Assembly (NCBI GenBank): GCA_958439195.1
Contig: OY288149.1
Span: forward strand, 1-64,000
Source of the DNA: an uncultured Paracoccaceae bacterium
GTDB lineage: Bacteria; Pseudomonadota; Alphaproteobacteria; Rhodobacterales; Rhodobacteraceae
Reading direction: 5' to 3'
Length of the DNA stretch: 64,000 nt
The translations under genes were made by a program, and so were the position numbers. This document shows positions 35,285 through 44,075 of this stretch, one piece after another; position 1 is the stretch's first letter, and every line of letters starts with the position of its first letter. Below the pieces are notes generated by a model. That model did not search any database and was not told where the DNA came from. It was given only the letters and a program-made list of their open reading frames with translations.

Positions 35285-36655
35285 ATGAGTGCCAAGACAT
35301 CAAGTGAACTCCGTGAACACGTGCGCGGAGAAGTGATCACAGCAGATGACACTGAATACGAGGTCGCCCGCGCTGTTCACAATGGGATGATCGACAAGCG
35401 GCCCACCGTGGTGGTCAGGGCAGCAAACGCTGGTGACGTAATGACCGTTGTCAATTTTGCACGGGACAATGGTCACCTGCTGTCGGTCAGGGGCGGCGGG
35501 CATAGCGGGCCTGGGTTTGGCACGAATGATGGCGGGGTCGTTCTTGACCTTTCGAGGATGCGCAGCGTCCGGGTTGATCCAAAGGGCAAAACGGCGAGAG
35601 CTGAGGGTGGTACAACTTGGGGAGACTTTAATGCGGCCACAGGCGCGTTCGGGTTGGCCACGACCGGAGGGATCATCTCGACAACAGGGATTGGCGGGCT
35701 GACGCTGGGTGGAGGTATCGGCTATTTGACGCGGGGGCACGGGCTATCTCTGGACAATCTGGTGTCGGCCGATGTTGTTACCGCCGATGGTAAGATGCTC
35801 GTGGCCAGCGAGACCGAAAACCCTGATCTGTTCTGGGCCATTCGGGGCGGTGGAGGCAACTTCGGTATCTGCACGTCGCTGGAATACAAACTTCAGCCGG
35901 TCCAACAGGTTTACTGGGGCCCGATGTTTTACGAGGTCAGCGAAGCCTCGAATGTGCTGCGCTTTTTCCGCGACTATATCGCTGATGCGCCCGAAGAGAT
36001 GGGGGTATTTCCAGCATTTCAGATCGCGCCGCCGTTGCCGTTCATTCCAGAAAACAGGCATGGCGACATGTTTATGGCAATGGTTGCGTGTTGGTCTGGG
36101 GACATCGGACAAGGCGAGCGACAGTTCAAAGCATTTCATGATGTGGCGGAAGTGAAGGCAGAGATGGTGGGGCCGGTTCCTTATCCCGCAATCAATGCTG
36201 CATTTGATGGCCTCTTCCCACCCGGCATCCGGCAGTACTGGAAAGGAAATTTCGTCAAGGAGTTGACCGACGACGCTATCGCCGCCCATGTCCAGCACGG
36301 ACCGCACGCTCCCAGCGTGAGTTCGACCATGCATCTTTACCCGATCAATGGTTCGTGCCATCGCGTTGCGCCGGACGCCACGGCCTTTGGACACCGCGAC
36401 GCCAACTTCTCGATGGTCATCCTCGCCGCGTCGGAAGACCCGGCGCATGATGCGGTCAGCACCCAATGGGTGCGCGACTATTCAGATGCCGTTGCCCCGC
36501 ATTCCGAGGTGGGTGGCTACGTGAACTTTATGGACGACGACGACGAAGCGCGTGTTCGGGCCAATTACGGGGTTAATTATGATCGGTTAGTACAGATTAA
36601 ACGTCAGTTTGATCCTGGCAACCTGTTTAGGTGCAACCAAAACATCGCGCCCTGA
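35285..36655 (+). CDS. FAD-binding oxidoreductase, berberine-bridge-enzyme type
   Basis: A 456-residue flavoprotein. The PCMH-type FAD domain spans about 35-205: SVRGGGHSGPGFG carries the His normally linked covalently to FAD, and GIGGLTLGGGIGYLTRGHGL is the second FAD motif. The position where plant enzymes have a second flavin-linking Cys is not Cys here, so a single covalent link is expected. The C-terminal BBE motif is NYDRLVQIKRQFDPGNLFR. ATG 35285 has AGGAGG four bases upstream. Substrates of bacterial members are sugars or aromatic alcohols; the substrate here is unknown. Confidence 0.9.
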   Translation: MSAKTSSELREHVRGEVITADDTEYEVARAVHNGMIDKRPTVVVRAANAGDVMTVVNFARDNGHLLSVRGGGHSGPGFGTNDGGVVLDLSRMRSVRVDPKGKTARAEGGTTWGDFNAATGAFGLATTGGIISTTGIGGLTLGGGIGYLTRGHGLSLDNLVSADVVTADGKMLVASETENPDLFWAIRGGGGNFGICTSLEYKLQPVQQVYWGPMFYEVSEASNVLRFFRDYIADAPEEMGVFPAFQIAPPLPFIPENRHGDMFMAMVACWSGDIGQGERQFKAFHDVAEVKAEMVGPVPYPAINAAFDGLFPPGIRQYWKGNFVKELTDDAIAAHVQHGPHAPSVSSTMHLYPINGSCHRVAPDATAFGHRDANFSMVILAASEDPAHDAVSTQWVRDYSDAVAPHSEVGGYVNFMDDDDEARVRANYGVNYDRLVQIKRQFDPGNLFRCNQNIAP

Positions 36656-36819
36656 CTCGGCCTGATGCACTAGCATGTGGGTGGTGCGCGACTGCTGCGA
36701 TGAGCATGCCGCAAGTTGGAACAAAGTCGCTGGCGGTTTCGCCGCAGGCGCTGAAACCGCACGGCGACACGGAACTAAGGGAAAGGTGTTGTAGTTCCAT
36801 TTGGAAGGAAACCATGTGA

Positions 36820-37134
36820 ATGCTGGACCGTCTGCTTTCGTCGCCGGAACCGTTCCTGAGTGACGGTGGCTTGGAGACAGATCTGATTTTTCATGAAGGG
36901 GCAGACCTGCCGATGTTTGCCTCTCTCGTGCTTCTGGACAGTCCAGAAGGGCGCGAGATGGTGCGCCGGTACGTATTGTCCTATCTTGATTTTGCGCAGG
37001 CGGTGGGACGAGGCTTTGTGTTGGGCACGCCGACCTGGCGCGCGAACGGCGGTTGGGGGCCAAAGTTTGGGCTGGACGAAGCCGCAGTCTGCGAGGTGAA
37101 CCGACGCGCCGTGGCATCAGCATTTGAATTGTGA
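36820..37134 (+). pseudogene. Homocysteine S-methyltransferase, truncated after ~100 codons
   Basis: The frame from ATG 36820 starts MLDRLLSSPEPFLSDGGLET, the N-terminus of the cobalamin-independent homocysteine methyltransferase family, and continues with FASLVLLDSPEGREMVRRYV and LGTPTWRANGGWGPKFG. It stops after 104 residues, where a palindromic repeat begins at 37137. The zinc-binding cysteines of the C-terminal half are absent, so the enzyme is inactive. Confidence 0.8.
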
Positions 37135-37136
37135 TC

Positions 37137-37237
37137 TGATCCCCCGAAACTTGGACGGCCCGGAGGCAGAGCTTTCCGGCTTCGCTCAGGGTGACAGAAA
37201 ACTCTGCCTTCGGGCTGTCCAGCATTGGGGGCCTGAT
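37137..37237. repeat. Palindromic MITE-like element made of two IS3 ends
   Basis: About 100 bases. The left arm (37137-37195), read on the minus strand, matches 17385-17447, the end of IS3 remnant A including the last transposase codons, over almost its whole length. The right arm (37197-37237, AGAAAACTCTGCCTTCGGGC then TGTCCAGC) is a second copy of the same end in the opposite orientation. Together they form a large imperfect inverted repeat that interrupts the homocysteine methyltransferase gene. Confidence 0.7.
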
Positions 37238-37532
37238 AAAGTAGGAATGCACATTAAAGTGCGTCTTGCGGTTTGTGGCTGCCGAGCCGGTGTAAACCAC
37301 AATCATTTGACGCAATTGAAATGAAACTTGGGCTTTTCTGGCTCCTTTGACTGAATCTCAGGAGCCCTACGAAGAAAAAATGACGAAGTTACAATAAATC
37401 GCAAACATTTCCGAGTGATCGGGCGCGATTAATCAGTGATTTCCCAACCAAACAGTTTTGGCGTCAAGTTGTATTCATCCGATCAAATGATCCGGTCAAC
37501 CTGATAATGAACTCTAACCCAAGGAATTCACT

Positions 37533-37790
37533 ATGAAAAATATCCTCACAACATCCGCCCTTCTGATCTTTGTCGCAGGTGCAGCGGCCGCTGCTGGCAA
37601 CCAAACCCGCGAACGTGCCGACCCAAACCCAGTTCCGGTCATGACCGCCCAGAAAGTGGATGTGAATGCCAGTAGCATCCACTCTACCAACAAAGAACTG
37701 GCACGTGCCGGCCTGATGTCGAATGACAGTGTCAAAGTCACCATCTTCCAAAGCACGGGCATGATTGACATGCGCAGCCGCGACAATTGA
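37533..37790 (+). CDS. Small exported hypothetical protein
   Basis: 85 residues with signal peptide MKNILTTSALLIFVAGAAAA (cleavage near AAA-AG). The mature part is short and polar (KVDVNASSIHSTNKELARAG) without a recognised family. CCAAGGAA lies seven bases upstream of the ATG, and a hairpin follows. Probably periplasmic. Confidence 0.65.
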   Translation: MKNILTTSALLIFVAGAAAAAGNQTRERADPNPVPVMTAQKVDVNASSIHSTNKELARAGLMSNDSVKVTIFQSTGMIDMRSRDN

Positions 37791-37810
37791 TTCACTTCAA
37801 AACCGCTTAA

Positions 37811-37848
37811 CTGGGGGTGTCCGCAAGATGTGGATGCCCCCAATTTGC
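37811..37848 (+). terminator. Hairpin after the small exported protein gene
   Basis: TGGGGGTGTCC pairs with GGATGCCCCCA (with G-T pairs) around a nine-base loop, followed by ATTTGCTTT. Confidence 0.5.
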
Positions 37849-38153
37849 TTTGCAAGCTGGAACCACGTCTGAACTTACGTTTGCCCGCTGTCGATTGATT
37901 TGTCTTCCGGTGGCTTGAACTTGGTTGGTACACGTGTGGTTGTCGAGCGAGCCGGTCCTGATGAGTTCCTTAAGCTGGGGGCTGGACCCTTGCTCGGTTT
38001 GAAGGTGAGCGTCGGCCTGCCTGATGGAGCCGAAACCAGTAGCAGCTTACGATGGGTTCAGAGCAAATCATCGACTTTGCACAAGATATTCACAATTTGG
38101 CCCGCATCCAATTGCATTAATCGTACAACCAGAAGTGAACCGATGGGCTGTCG
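37849..38153. other. Upstream region of the sensor kinase gene
   Basis: About 300 bases with no gene that I can support; it should hold the promoter of the kinase-receiver pair. Confidence 0.35.
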
Positions 38154-41100
38154 ATGCACGCAAAGTTGGGCGCGACCCTCGTTCTGTCGATGCTTGCATG
38201 GGCGGGAACGTATTTCAACATTACCATGTTTGGGACCATTGCCTTTGTGTTTGGCTCTGTGGTCGCACTGGTGGCTGTGCGTCTTGTTGGGCTGGGTGGG
38301 GCCATTGTCGTGGCCGTCGCTGGTGCCAGCTACACCTGGTTCGCCTGGGGCCATCCCTACGCGATCCTGATATTTACGCTTGAGATCCTTGTCGTGGGCC
38401 TTTCTGCCAGACGGTCGGATAACATTGCCCTGATCGACATGGCCTACTGGGTCTTACTTGGCGCGCCTCTCACTTTCATGACCTATGGCGGCATGCTTGA
38501 GTTGTCTTGGGCCTCTTCTGCGTTCATCGCACTCAAGCTGTCGGTCAATGCTGTCTTTAACGCTGTTGTTGCCGGTCTCGTGCTTGGCGTTCTACCCGGG
38601 CTGTTACCGAAATCGGTGCACAGATTACCCAAGATGTCATTTGATGCGCTTTTATTTCATACGCTTGCGTTTGTGGCGCTAATCGCCTCGCTTGCTCTCA
38701 CGATCGCTGACAGCAAAGACGACGAACGCAACCGGCTGCAGGATGTTTCGACCTTTCTTTGGTTTGTCGGAAACGACGTGTTGCAGAGCCTTGCGGACGA
38801 CCCGGACGCACGACCCGAAGCAGACTGGTTCAAAGCCAGGCTCGCCGCGACACTTGGCATGCCGGATGTCGGTTCAACCATCCTGAACAACCTTGCCATT
38901 TCAAAGGTCGCGTCAGATGGATCCATGGTCACCATTCTGGGCGAGGCACGGAGTTTCGGGTCTTCAGGTAGTGTTGACCTTCGCTTGGACGGTCTGGCCA
39001 AATGGTCCCCGGCGGCTGAAATGCACGCAATTCGCCGGGCGCGCGAAAGCGTCTATTTCGTCAGTCTACCTACAGATACCGTGCCAGGTTTTACCGAAGT
39101 GCGCGTCGAGCTTCGCGCAGCGCCGGTTCTTGATGCGCTTGAAGCGTCTGGGCGACAGAACCTTTTGCTGCTGACGGGCGCGATGGTGTTTGTGTTTCTT
39201 GCATCAAAGTTGCTTACCCTGCAGCTCGGCACTCCCCTGCGACGTCTGTCGGACGCGACGGACAGTCTACCCAAGGCTATCCTGTCTGGCGGCGATATGT
39301 CGGGTCTGCCGGAAAGCAACATCCGAGAAATTGACCAAGTTGCTGGTTCCTTTCGGGACATGGCGAGGGACCTTAGTCGGATGTTTCGTGAGCGCGACGA
39401 GCTGAATCGCACATTGGAAGATCGCGTGGCGGAACGAACAAGGCAGCTTGATCTGATGTCACGGGTCGCGCGCCAAACAACCAATGGAGTGGTCGTCACT
39501 GATCCTGATGGACGGGTCACCTGGGTGAATGAGGCATTTGAGGAGATGACGGGTTTCGCTGCTCACGAGATGCTTGGACAAGTTCCGGGGCGACTTTTGC
39601 AGCGGACCCCACCTCCTCCCGAGATTATGGAACGGATGCGGAATGGTCTCGATAAGCGTGAAGGTTTTCATGTAGAGCTTTTGAACCACACCAAGGCCGG
39701 CGCGCCGTATTGGATCGAACTGCGCTGTAATCCGATGGAGGACTCCGAAGGTCAACATATTGGTTTTATTGCGATCGAGAATGACGTTACCGAACGCATA
39801 GCCATGCAATTATCGCTCCGGCAATCTTTGGAGCGGTTGCAACTTGCAACCGAAGTTGCCGAACTGGGCGTGTGGTCAATTGACCCGACGACAGGGAAGA
39901 TCGACTGGAACGAGCAGAACTATCGCTTGGCGGGGATTTCGCCCGAGCAGGACATCCGCACAGAATGGATCGCGCGGACCCATCCTGAAGATGTTGCCAG
40001 TGTTGATTTGAAAATACGGGATCTGATCACCAATCAATCGGGCGATGTGAGCTTTGAGTTTCGGTTGCACAATCCCGTGAAGGGGCAGCGCACACTTTCA
40101 TCAATCGCACGGGCCATTCAGGAAAATGGGCGGCTGGTGCGGATCACAGGGGTGACCTGGGACATAACCGACGAACGCCTTGCCGCCGACCTGCTTCGGC
40201 GTTCTGTCCAACATACGGAAGCCATCCTGAACAATGTCGAAGACGCCATCGTCACCATAGACACGAAGGGCCTTATTTCATCCTGCAATCGGGCGACCGA
40301 ACGGATATTTGGCTACAAGGCTGAAGACATGATCGGGAAAAGCATTTCGATGATCATGCCCAGCAATCATGCAGCCCAACATGATCGGTATCTGAGATCC
40401 TATCAGAGGGGCGTTCCTTCGCGCGTTGTGGGGCAAATGGGCCAGTTCGAGGCGATCCGCGCGAATGGAGAGGTCTTTCCCGTAGAACTCGCAGTTACCG
40501 AGATCGACGAAGGCGACGGGCGCTTCTTCATGGGCATATTGAGGGATGTTACCGAGCGGAAGAAAATCGAGAAAATGCAGTCCGAGTTCCTTGCGACGGT
40601 GAACCACGAACTCCGCACACCGCTGACTTCGATCAAGGGCACACTTTCCCTGCTTAAGAATGGTGTCGTCGGCGAGCTTAACCAGAATGGCGAACGTGTC
40701 GTTACCGCCGCACTTAGGAATGCAGAACAACTTGGGCGGATGGTTGAAGAGATGCTGGATCTTGAGCGTATGCAGCAGGGCAAGCTGGAGATCGTCCGTT
40801 CTGTCGAACGGCTTGACCTATTGGTCGTACAGGCAGTGGAAATGAACCGCGTCATTGCCGGCAATCGGAACATCCAGCTTGTGATGGAACCGGAACCTTT
40901 GCCAAAAATCCATGTTTCCGTTGATGGTTCGCGTGTAATTCAGATCCTGACGAACTTCCTGTCGAATGCGATAAAGTTCTCGCATCAGGGAGACAGCGTG
41001 AGCATTCGTATTGCCGTTCACAATAGGAATGTGCGCATTAGTGTTATCGATCACGGACCCGGTATTCCGGGGGATAAGCAGTCGATCTTGTTTCAGAAGT

Positions 41101-41354
41101 TCGCGCAGCTTGATACCAGCGATTCCCGACGTCACCGCGGGGCGGGTCTCGGGCTTGCCATTAGCCGCGAACTGGCCAATCGCATGGGGGGAAGGGTCGG
41201 GCTGCATAGCGTGGAAGGCGATGGTTCAGAGTTTTGGGTCGAGTTTCCTTGCGTTGCTGGCCTGCCACAATCAGGTGCGAACACATCCATCGACGAAACG
41301 CGCCCGCAGTCGGAAATGGCGACGCCCACAGGAATGGAGTCTGGCCGTGACTGA
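38154..41354 (+). CDS. Membrane PAS-domain sensor histidine kinase
   Basis: A 1,066-residue kinase. Residues 1-190 contain six or seven membrane helices; about 190-340 is likely extracytoplasmic; another helix near 345-360 (LLLTGAMVFVFLASKLLTLQ) leads to a HAMP-like region. Three PAS/PAC modules follow (TNGVVVTDPDGRVTWVNEAF; a second ending GVTWDITDERLA; TKGLISSCNRATERIFGYKA). The HisKA box FLATVNHELRTPLTSIKG places the phosphorylated His near 818; the ATPase part has NAIKFSHQGD, DHGPGIPGD and GAGLGLAISRELANRMGG. No receiver is fused; the partner gene overlaps by eight bases. The signal is unknown. Confidence 0.88.
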   Translation: MHAKLGATLVLSMLAWAGTYFNITMFGTIAFVFGSVVALVAVRLVGLGGAIVVAVAGASYTWFAWGHPYAILIFTLEILVVGLSARRSDNIALIDMAYWVLLGAPLTFMTYGGMLELSWASSAFIALKLSVNAVFNAVVAGLVLGVLPGLLPKSVHRLPKMSFDALLFHTLAFVALIASLALTIADSKDDERNRLQDVSTFLWFVGNDVLQSLADDPDARPEADWFKARLAATLGMPDVGSTILNNLAISKVASDGSMVTILGEARSFGSSGSVDLRLDGLAKWSPAAEMHAIRRARESVYFVSLPTDTVPGFTEVRVELRAAPVLDALEASGRQNLLLLTGAMVFVFLASKLLTLQLGTPLRRLSDATDSLPKAILSGGDMSGLPESNIREIDQVAGSFRDMARDLSRMFRERDELNRTLEDRVAERTRQLDLMSRVARQTTNGVVVTDPDGRVTWVNEAFEEMTGFAAHEMLGQVPGRLLQRTPPPPEIMERMRNGLDKREGFHVELLNHTKAGAPYWIELRCNPMEDSEGQHIGFIAIENDVTERIAMQLSLRQSLERLQLATEVAELGVWSIDPTTGKIDWNEQNYRLAGISPEQDIRTEWIARTHPEDVASVDLKIRDLITNQSGDVSFEFRLHNPVKGQRTLSSIARAIQENGRLVRITGVTWDITDERLAADLLRRSVQHTEAILNNVEDAIVTIDTKGLISSCNRATERIFGYKAEDMIGKSISMIMPSNHAAQHDRYLRSYQRGVPSRVVGQMGQFEAIRANGEVFPVELAVTEIDEGDGRFFMGILRDVTERKKIEKMQSEFLATVNHELRTPLTSIKGTLSLLKNGVVGELNQNGERVVTAALRNAEQLGRMVEEMLDLERMQQGKLEIVRSVERLDLLVVQAVEMNRVIAGNRNIQLVMEPEPLPKIHVSVDGSRVIQILTNFLSNAIKFSHQGDSVSIRIAVHNRNVRISVIDHGPGIPGDKQSILFQKFAQLDTSDSRRHRGAGLGLAISRELANRMGGRVGLHSVEGDGSEFWVEFPCVAGLPQSGANTSIDETRPQSEMATPTGMESGRD

Positions 41355-41751
41355 ACTGCGCCGTGTGCTTTTCGTCGAGGATGAGCCTGATATATTTCAG
41401 ATCATCCAGCTTGCTCTTGCGGATGTGGGCAGGCTAGAGGTTTTTGGCTTTCTGTCAGGACATGAAGCGCTTTCGAAGCTCTCGTTGATACAGCCGCAAC
41501 TTGTGCTTCTTGATGGCATGATGCCAGACATGGATGGTGCGGCGGTTCTGGGCGCACTCCGCAAGGTCAAAGGTTTCAAGACGGCGCCTGTGGTTTTTTT
41601 AACGGCAAAATCTGATCGCGCCCACGCAGAACACCTCACCGCACTTGGTGCGGCCGCAATCTTGTTCAAACCCTTTGATCCGATGACGCTTGCTGACGAG
41701 TTGCAGAAAGTTTGGTTGCGACTGGGCTTTAGTTCAAGTTGTTCTCGATAG
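41347..41751 (+). CDS. Receiver-only response regulator
   Basis: A 134-residue CheY-like protein. Acidic pair in VLFVEDEPD, phospho-acceptor Asp in LVLLDGMMPDMDG (about residue 58), Thr in VVFLTAKSD and the conserved Lys in LFKPFDP. The start GTG 41347 lies inside the last codons of the kinase gene, preceded by GGAATGGAG. With no output domain, it probably acts by protein contact or as a phosphorelay member with the kinase. Confidence 0.85.
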   Translation: MTELRRVLFVEDEPDIFQIIQLALADVGRLEVFGFLSGHEALSKLSLIQPQLVLLDGMMPDMDGAAVLGALRKVKGFKTAPVVFLTAKSDRAHAEHLTALGAAAILFKPFDPMTLADELQKVWLRLGFSSSCSR

Positions 41752-41891
41752 GCCAACTGAACGAATTGGTTTCGTTCCGGTTTCGCCCCAACGAGACCAA
41801 TCAGGTGTCATGGCGGCGGTCGTGCTGATGCTTGCGATATCACGCTCATGGTGCCAAGGTCTGGTTGGTGAGATTGACTACCTTCTGGGGA

Positions 41892-42257
41892 TCACAAGGT
41901 GCCGTCTAATGCGGATCTGGCCAGTTCGGCCCACGCGGATATCTGGTCACGCAGATGGTCAGGTTGCACCATCCCTGCTGCCCAATCCAGACGGTTAGCA
42001 TCTTTGGTTATCTGAGCGCGCAGCTTCGCAATTTCTGCATCTTTCTCGGCCAGTGCCTCTACGACCGCGTGCAAAAGGGCGGCCTGATCCCGTGGGTGAG
42101 ATGGGCTTAATGCCTTGCAATTGTGAGCTTCGGCCTCTAGGGCGTTCTGTAGATCACGGTTTGAATGCAGCTGATCCGCCGGCGTAAGCCCTGCAGGATT
42201 GATAGGCGCCAAACGCCTCACACTAGATAACCGAGTGGACCTTGGCTTCCGTTCCAT
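41892..42257 (-). CDS. Hypothetical protein with central coiled coil
   Basis: 121 residues. A long helix with heptad-like pattern (LLHAVVEALAEKDAEIAKLR) lies at about 62-85, followed by conserved-looking WAAGMVQPDHLRDQISAWAE. The family is not recognised. The start at ATG 42257 is provisional because no clear ribosome site precedes it. It is convergent with the receiver gene. Confidence 0.45.
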   Translation of the reverse strand: MERKPRSTRLSSVRRLAPINPAGLTPADQLHSNRDLQNALEAEAHNCKALSPSHPRDQAALLHAVVEALAEKDAEIAKLRAQITKDANRLDWAAGMVQPDHLRDQISAWAELARSALDGTL

Positions 42258-42438
42258 CGCTCAGATTTTACCGCGCTTCTTGATCTACCTGCGACCCGAA
42301 GTTGCGTGTGCGCAACGGCAAGTCGGCTCCTTGTCACAAGAACTTGCACAATGATAAAACACACTCAGGTTGTGCATCTTATTCTTGACTACCGCAAGAC
42401 GGGATTGGTTTCGGCAGACACTTAGGCGCAAAAAAATG

Positions 42439-42606
42439 ATGATCCACGCCGTTGATGACGACGGCGTATTTCTCGGACTCCTTGGGCACGCACGTCTGAT
42501 GCCCGTTCTTCACATTTGGTCGAGGTATCCGGTCGAGGTCCATGCAGTCGTTTCAGCACGCCGCTTGATGTCGGCAACCACCCGCGCCTTCATCGACCTC
42601 GCTTGA
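42439..42606 (+). pseudogene. C-terminal fragment of a LysR-type regulator
   Basis: The frame reads LLGHARLMPVLHIWSRYPVE then VHAVVSARRLMSATTRAFID, which corresponds to the last ~50 residues of LysR effector domains (GxLVxVLxxW...PxxVHAVYPSRRxLSxxxRAFIDxL). No DNA-binding part is present. It sits 47 bases before att-like repeat R3. Confidence 0.6.
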
Positions 42607-42652
42607 AATGACCAGTTAATTAAATCAATGGCTTAAAGAGATTTCAGGTGAA

Positions 42653-42686
42653 GAAAGTTCCACGGCAGTCCCGCGTCGTCCTCCAA
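42653..42686 (+). repeat. tRNA-3'-end-like repeat R3 (divergent)
   Basis: GAAAGTTCCACGGCAGTCCC followed by GCGTCGTCCTCCAA. It shares GAA-GTTC-ACG-CAGTCCCGCGTC with R1 and is preceded by a similar A/T-rich stretch containing TTAAAGAG. It lies close to the end of the accessory block, just before the reductase operon. Confidence 0.45.
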
Positions 42687-42770
42687 CCGCCCTTGCAAAT
42701 TCGAGATCAAGTCATTGGAGATGCCATTTCCCCTTTGAAGGGGGTGTGGCGGGCCTGGCCGGCCATTCGG

Positions 42771-43691
42771 TCAGCCGCCTTTGCGCACCGCTTCGGCCAG
42801 ATCCACGCCGTTCAGTGCGGCGACATGGTCGCTGAGCATTGGCACGTAATCCTCGGCGTGGCCCATCGCCTCGACATGGGTGTAGTAGTGCTTGGCGGCT
42901 CCGGCCATGATGTTCATCACATTTGCATCTGATGCCATGGCGTTGAGATAGCGCATGTCCTTTGCCGCGTTGGCGATAGAGAATTTATGCGCGTCGCGGT
43001 TGCGGTCCACGGCATAGCCCATGAAGGTTTCGAAGAAGCCGTTCCCCATCCGGCTTGGTCCGATCACCTCTCGGAAGGTTTGCGGGCTGATTCCGGTTTT
43101 GGCACCAAGGGTCAGCGCCTCGGAGTAGAGGGCGGCGTAGGACAGGCCGATGAAGTTCATCAGCAGTTTCATCTTGTGGCCGCTTCCGACCGGCCCGACA
43201 TGCGTGATCTTGGCGGCCCAGGCTGCGATGATCGGCTGAACATGGTCAAACACCGCAGCGTCGCAGCCAACCATGGCGCTGAGTTGCCCGGCCTCGGCCT
43301 GCACGGGGGTGCCGCCCAGCGGAGCATCGACGAAATGCCCGCCCTTGGCGGCAAGCTGTGCCGCGAGCGCAGCAGTTGAGGCGGGATCGGCGGTGGAGGT
43401 TTCGATCACGATCAATCCTGGACGGGCACCAGCAAGGATGCCGTCAGGCGCGCGGAAGGCGGCTTCGATCTGGGGGGAGTTGGACAGGCAGATGTGGATG
43501 ATGTCACATTTTTCGGCCATGTCCTTCGGGCTTGCCGCCTCTTGTGCGCCCATGGACAGCAGGCTTTCGACCGGCACGCGGTTGGACCGGCCACGCACCC
43601 ACAGATCATACCCGGCCTTGCGGAGGTTGGCTGCCATGCCATGCCCCATGAAGCCCAGGCCGATGAAGCCGATTACGGGTTTTTGTGTCAT
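42771..43691 (-). CDS. NAD(P)-dependent 3-hydroxyacid dehydrogenase (tartronate semialdehyde reductase-like)
   Basis: A 306-residue beta-hydroxyacid dehydrogenase. Rossmann motif IGFIGLGFMGHGMAANL at residues 6-22, substrate-binding DAPLGGTPVQAEAGQLSAMV near 120 and catalytic Lys in GSGHKMKLLMNFIGL near 170. ATG 43691 has AAAGG upstream; the frame extends to 43736. The gene is five bases downstream of a hydroxypyruvate isomerase-like gene, the pairing seen in glyoxylate or tartronate pathways; the substrate is inferred from that pairing. Confidence 0.85.
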   Translation of the reverse strand: MTQKPVIGFIGLGFMGHGMAANLRKAGYDLWVRGRSNRVPVESLLSMGAQEAASPKDMAEKCDIIHICLSNSPQIEAAFRAPDGILAGARPGLIVIETSTADPASTAALAAQLAAKGGHFVDAPLGGTPVQAEAGQLSAMVGCDAAVFDHVQPIIAAWAAKITHVGPVGSGHKMKLLMNFIGLSYAALYSEALTLGAKTGISPQTFREVIGPSRMGNGFFETFMGYAVDRNRDAHKFSIANAAKDMRYLNAMASDANVMNIMAGAAKHYYTHVEAMGHAEDYVPMLSDHVAALNGVDLAEAVRKGG

Positions 43692-43696
43692 GGTGG

Positions 43697-43965
43697 TTAC
43701 CTTTGTTGTTTGGTCTGGCGGTGGGTTGCCAGCCATGTGAAATCAGGGGAAGGGCCTGGCAGGTATTCGGCCCCAATCGGGGTGGGCCAGCCAAGTTCGC
43801 CGATCCGGCGCAGGACGAAAGCATAGTCAAGTTCGCCATGGTCGGGTGCGCCACGATCCGGGACGGATGCGATCTGGATATGGCCGATCAGGGGCAGCAG
43901 GGATTCAAGGCGACGGGTGACATCGCCTTCGATGATCTGGACATGAAAGCAATCGAACATCAGGC
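43697..43965 (-). pseudogene. Hydroxypyruvate isomerase-like protein, 3' part only (cut by IS21)
   Basis: The last ~88 codons of a TIM-barrel isomerase: LMFDCFHVQIIEGDVTRRLE, GHIQIASVPDRGAPDHGELD and IGAEYLPG are characteristic of Hyi/OtnI. IS21 copy 2 begins at 43966 and replaces the 5' two thirds; the apparent start inside the IS is an artefact. The gene is upstream of and in operon with the reductase. Confidence 0.8.
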
Positions 43966-44075
43966 TGTTGATTTCCACTGAGAACTGACCCGGGTAGGCG
44001 GATAATTTCCATTGAGATTTGACCCATGTGACCCTCCCCCGAGCGAAGAGCGAGGGGGTCAAAGGAGTGATCGAC

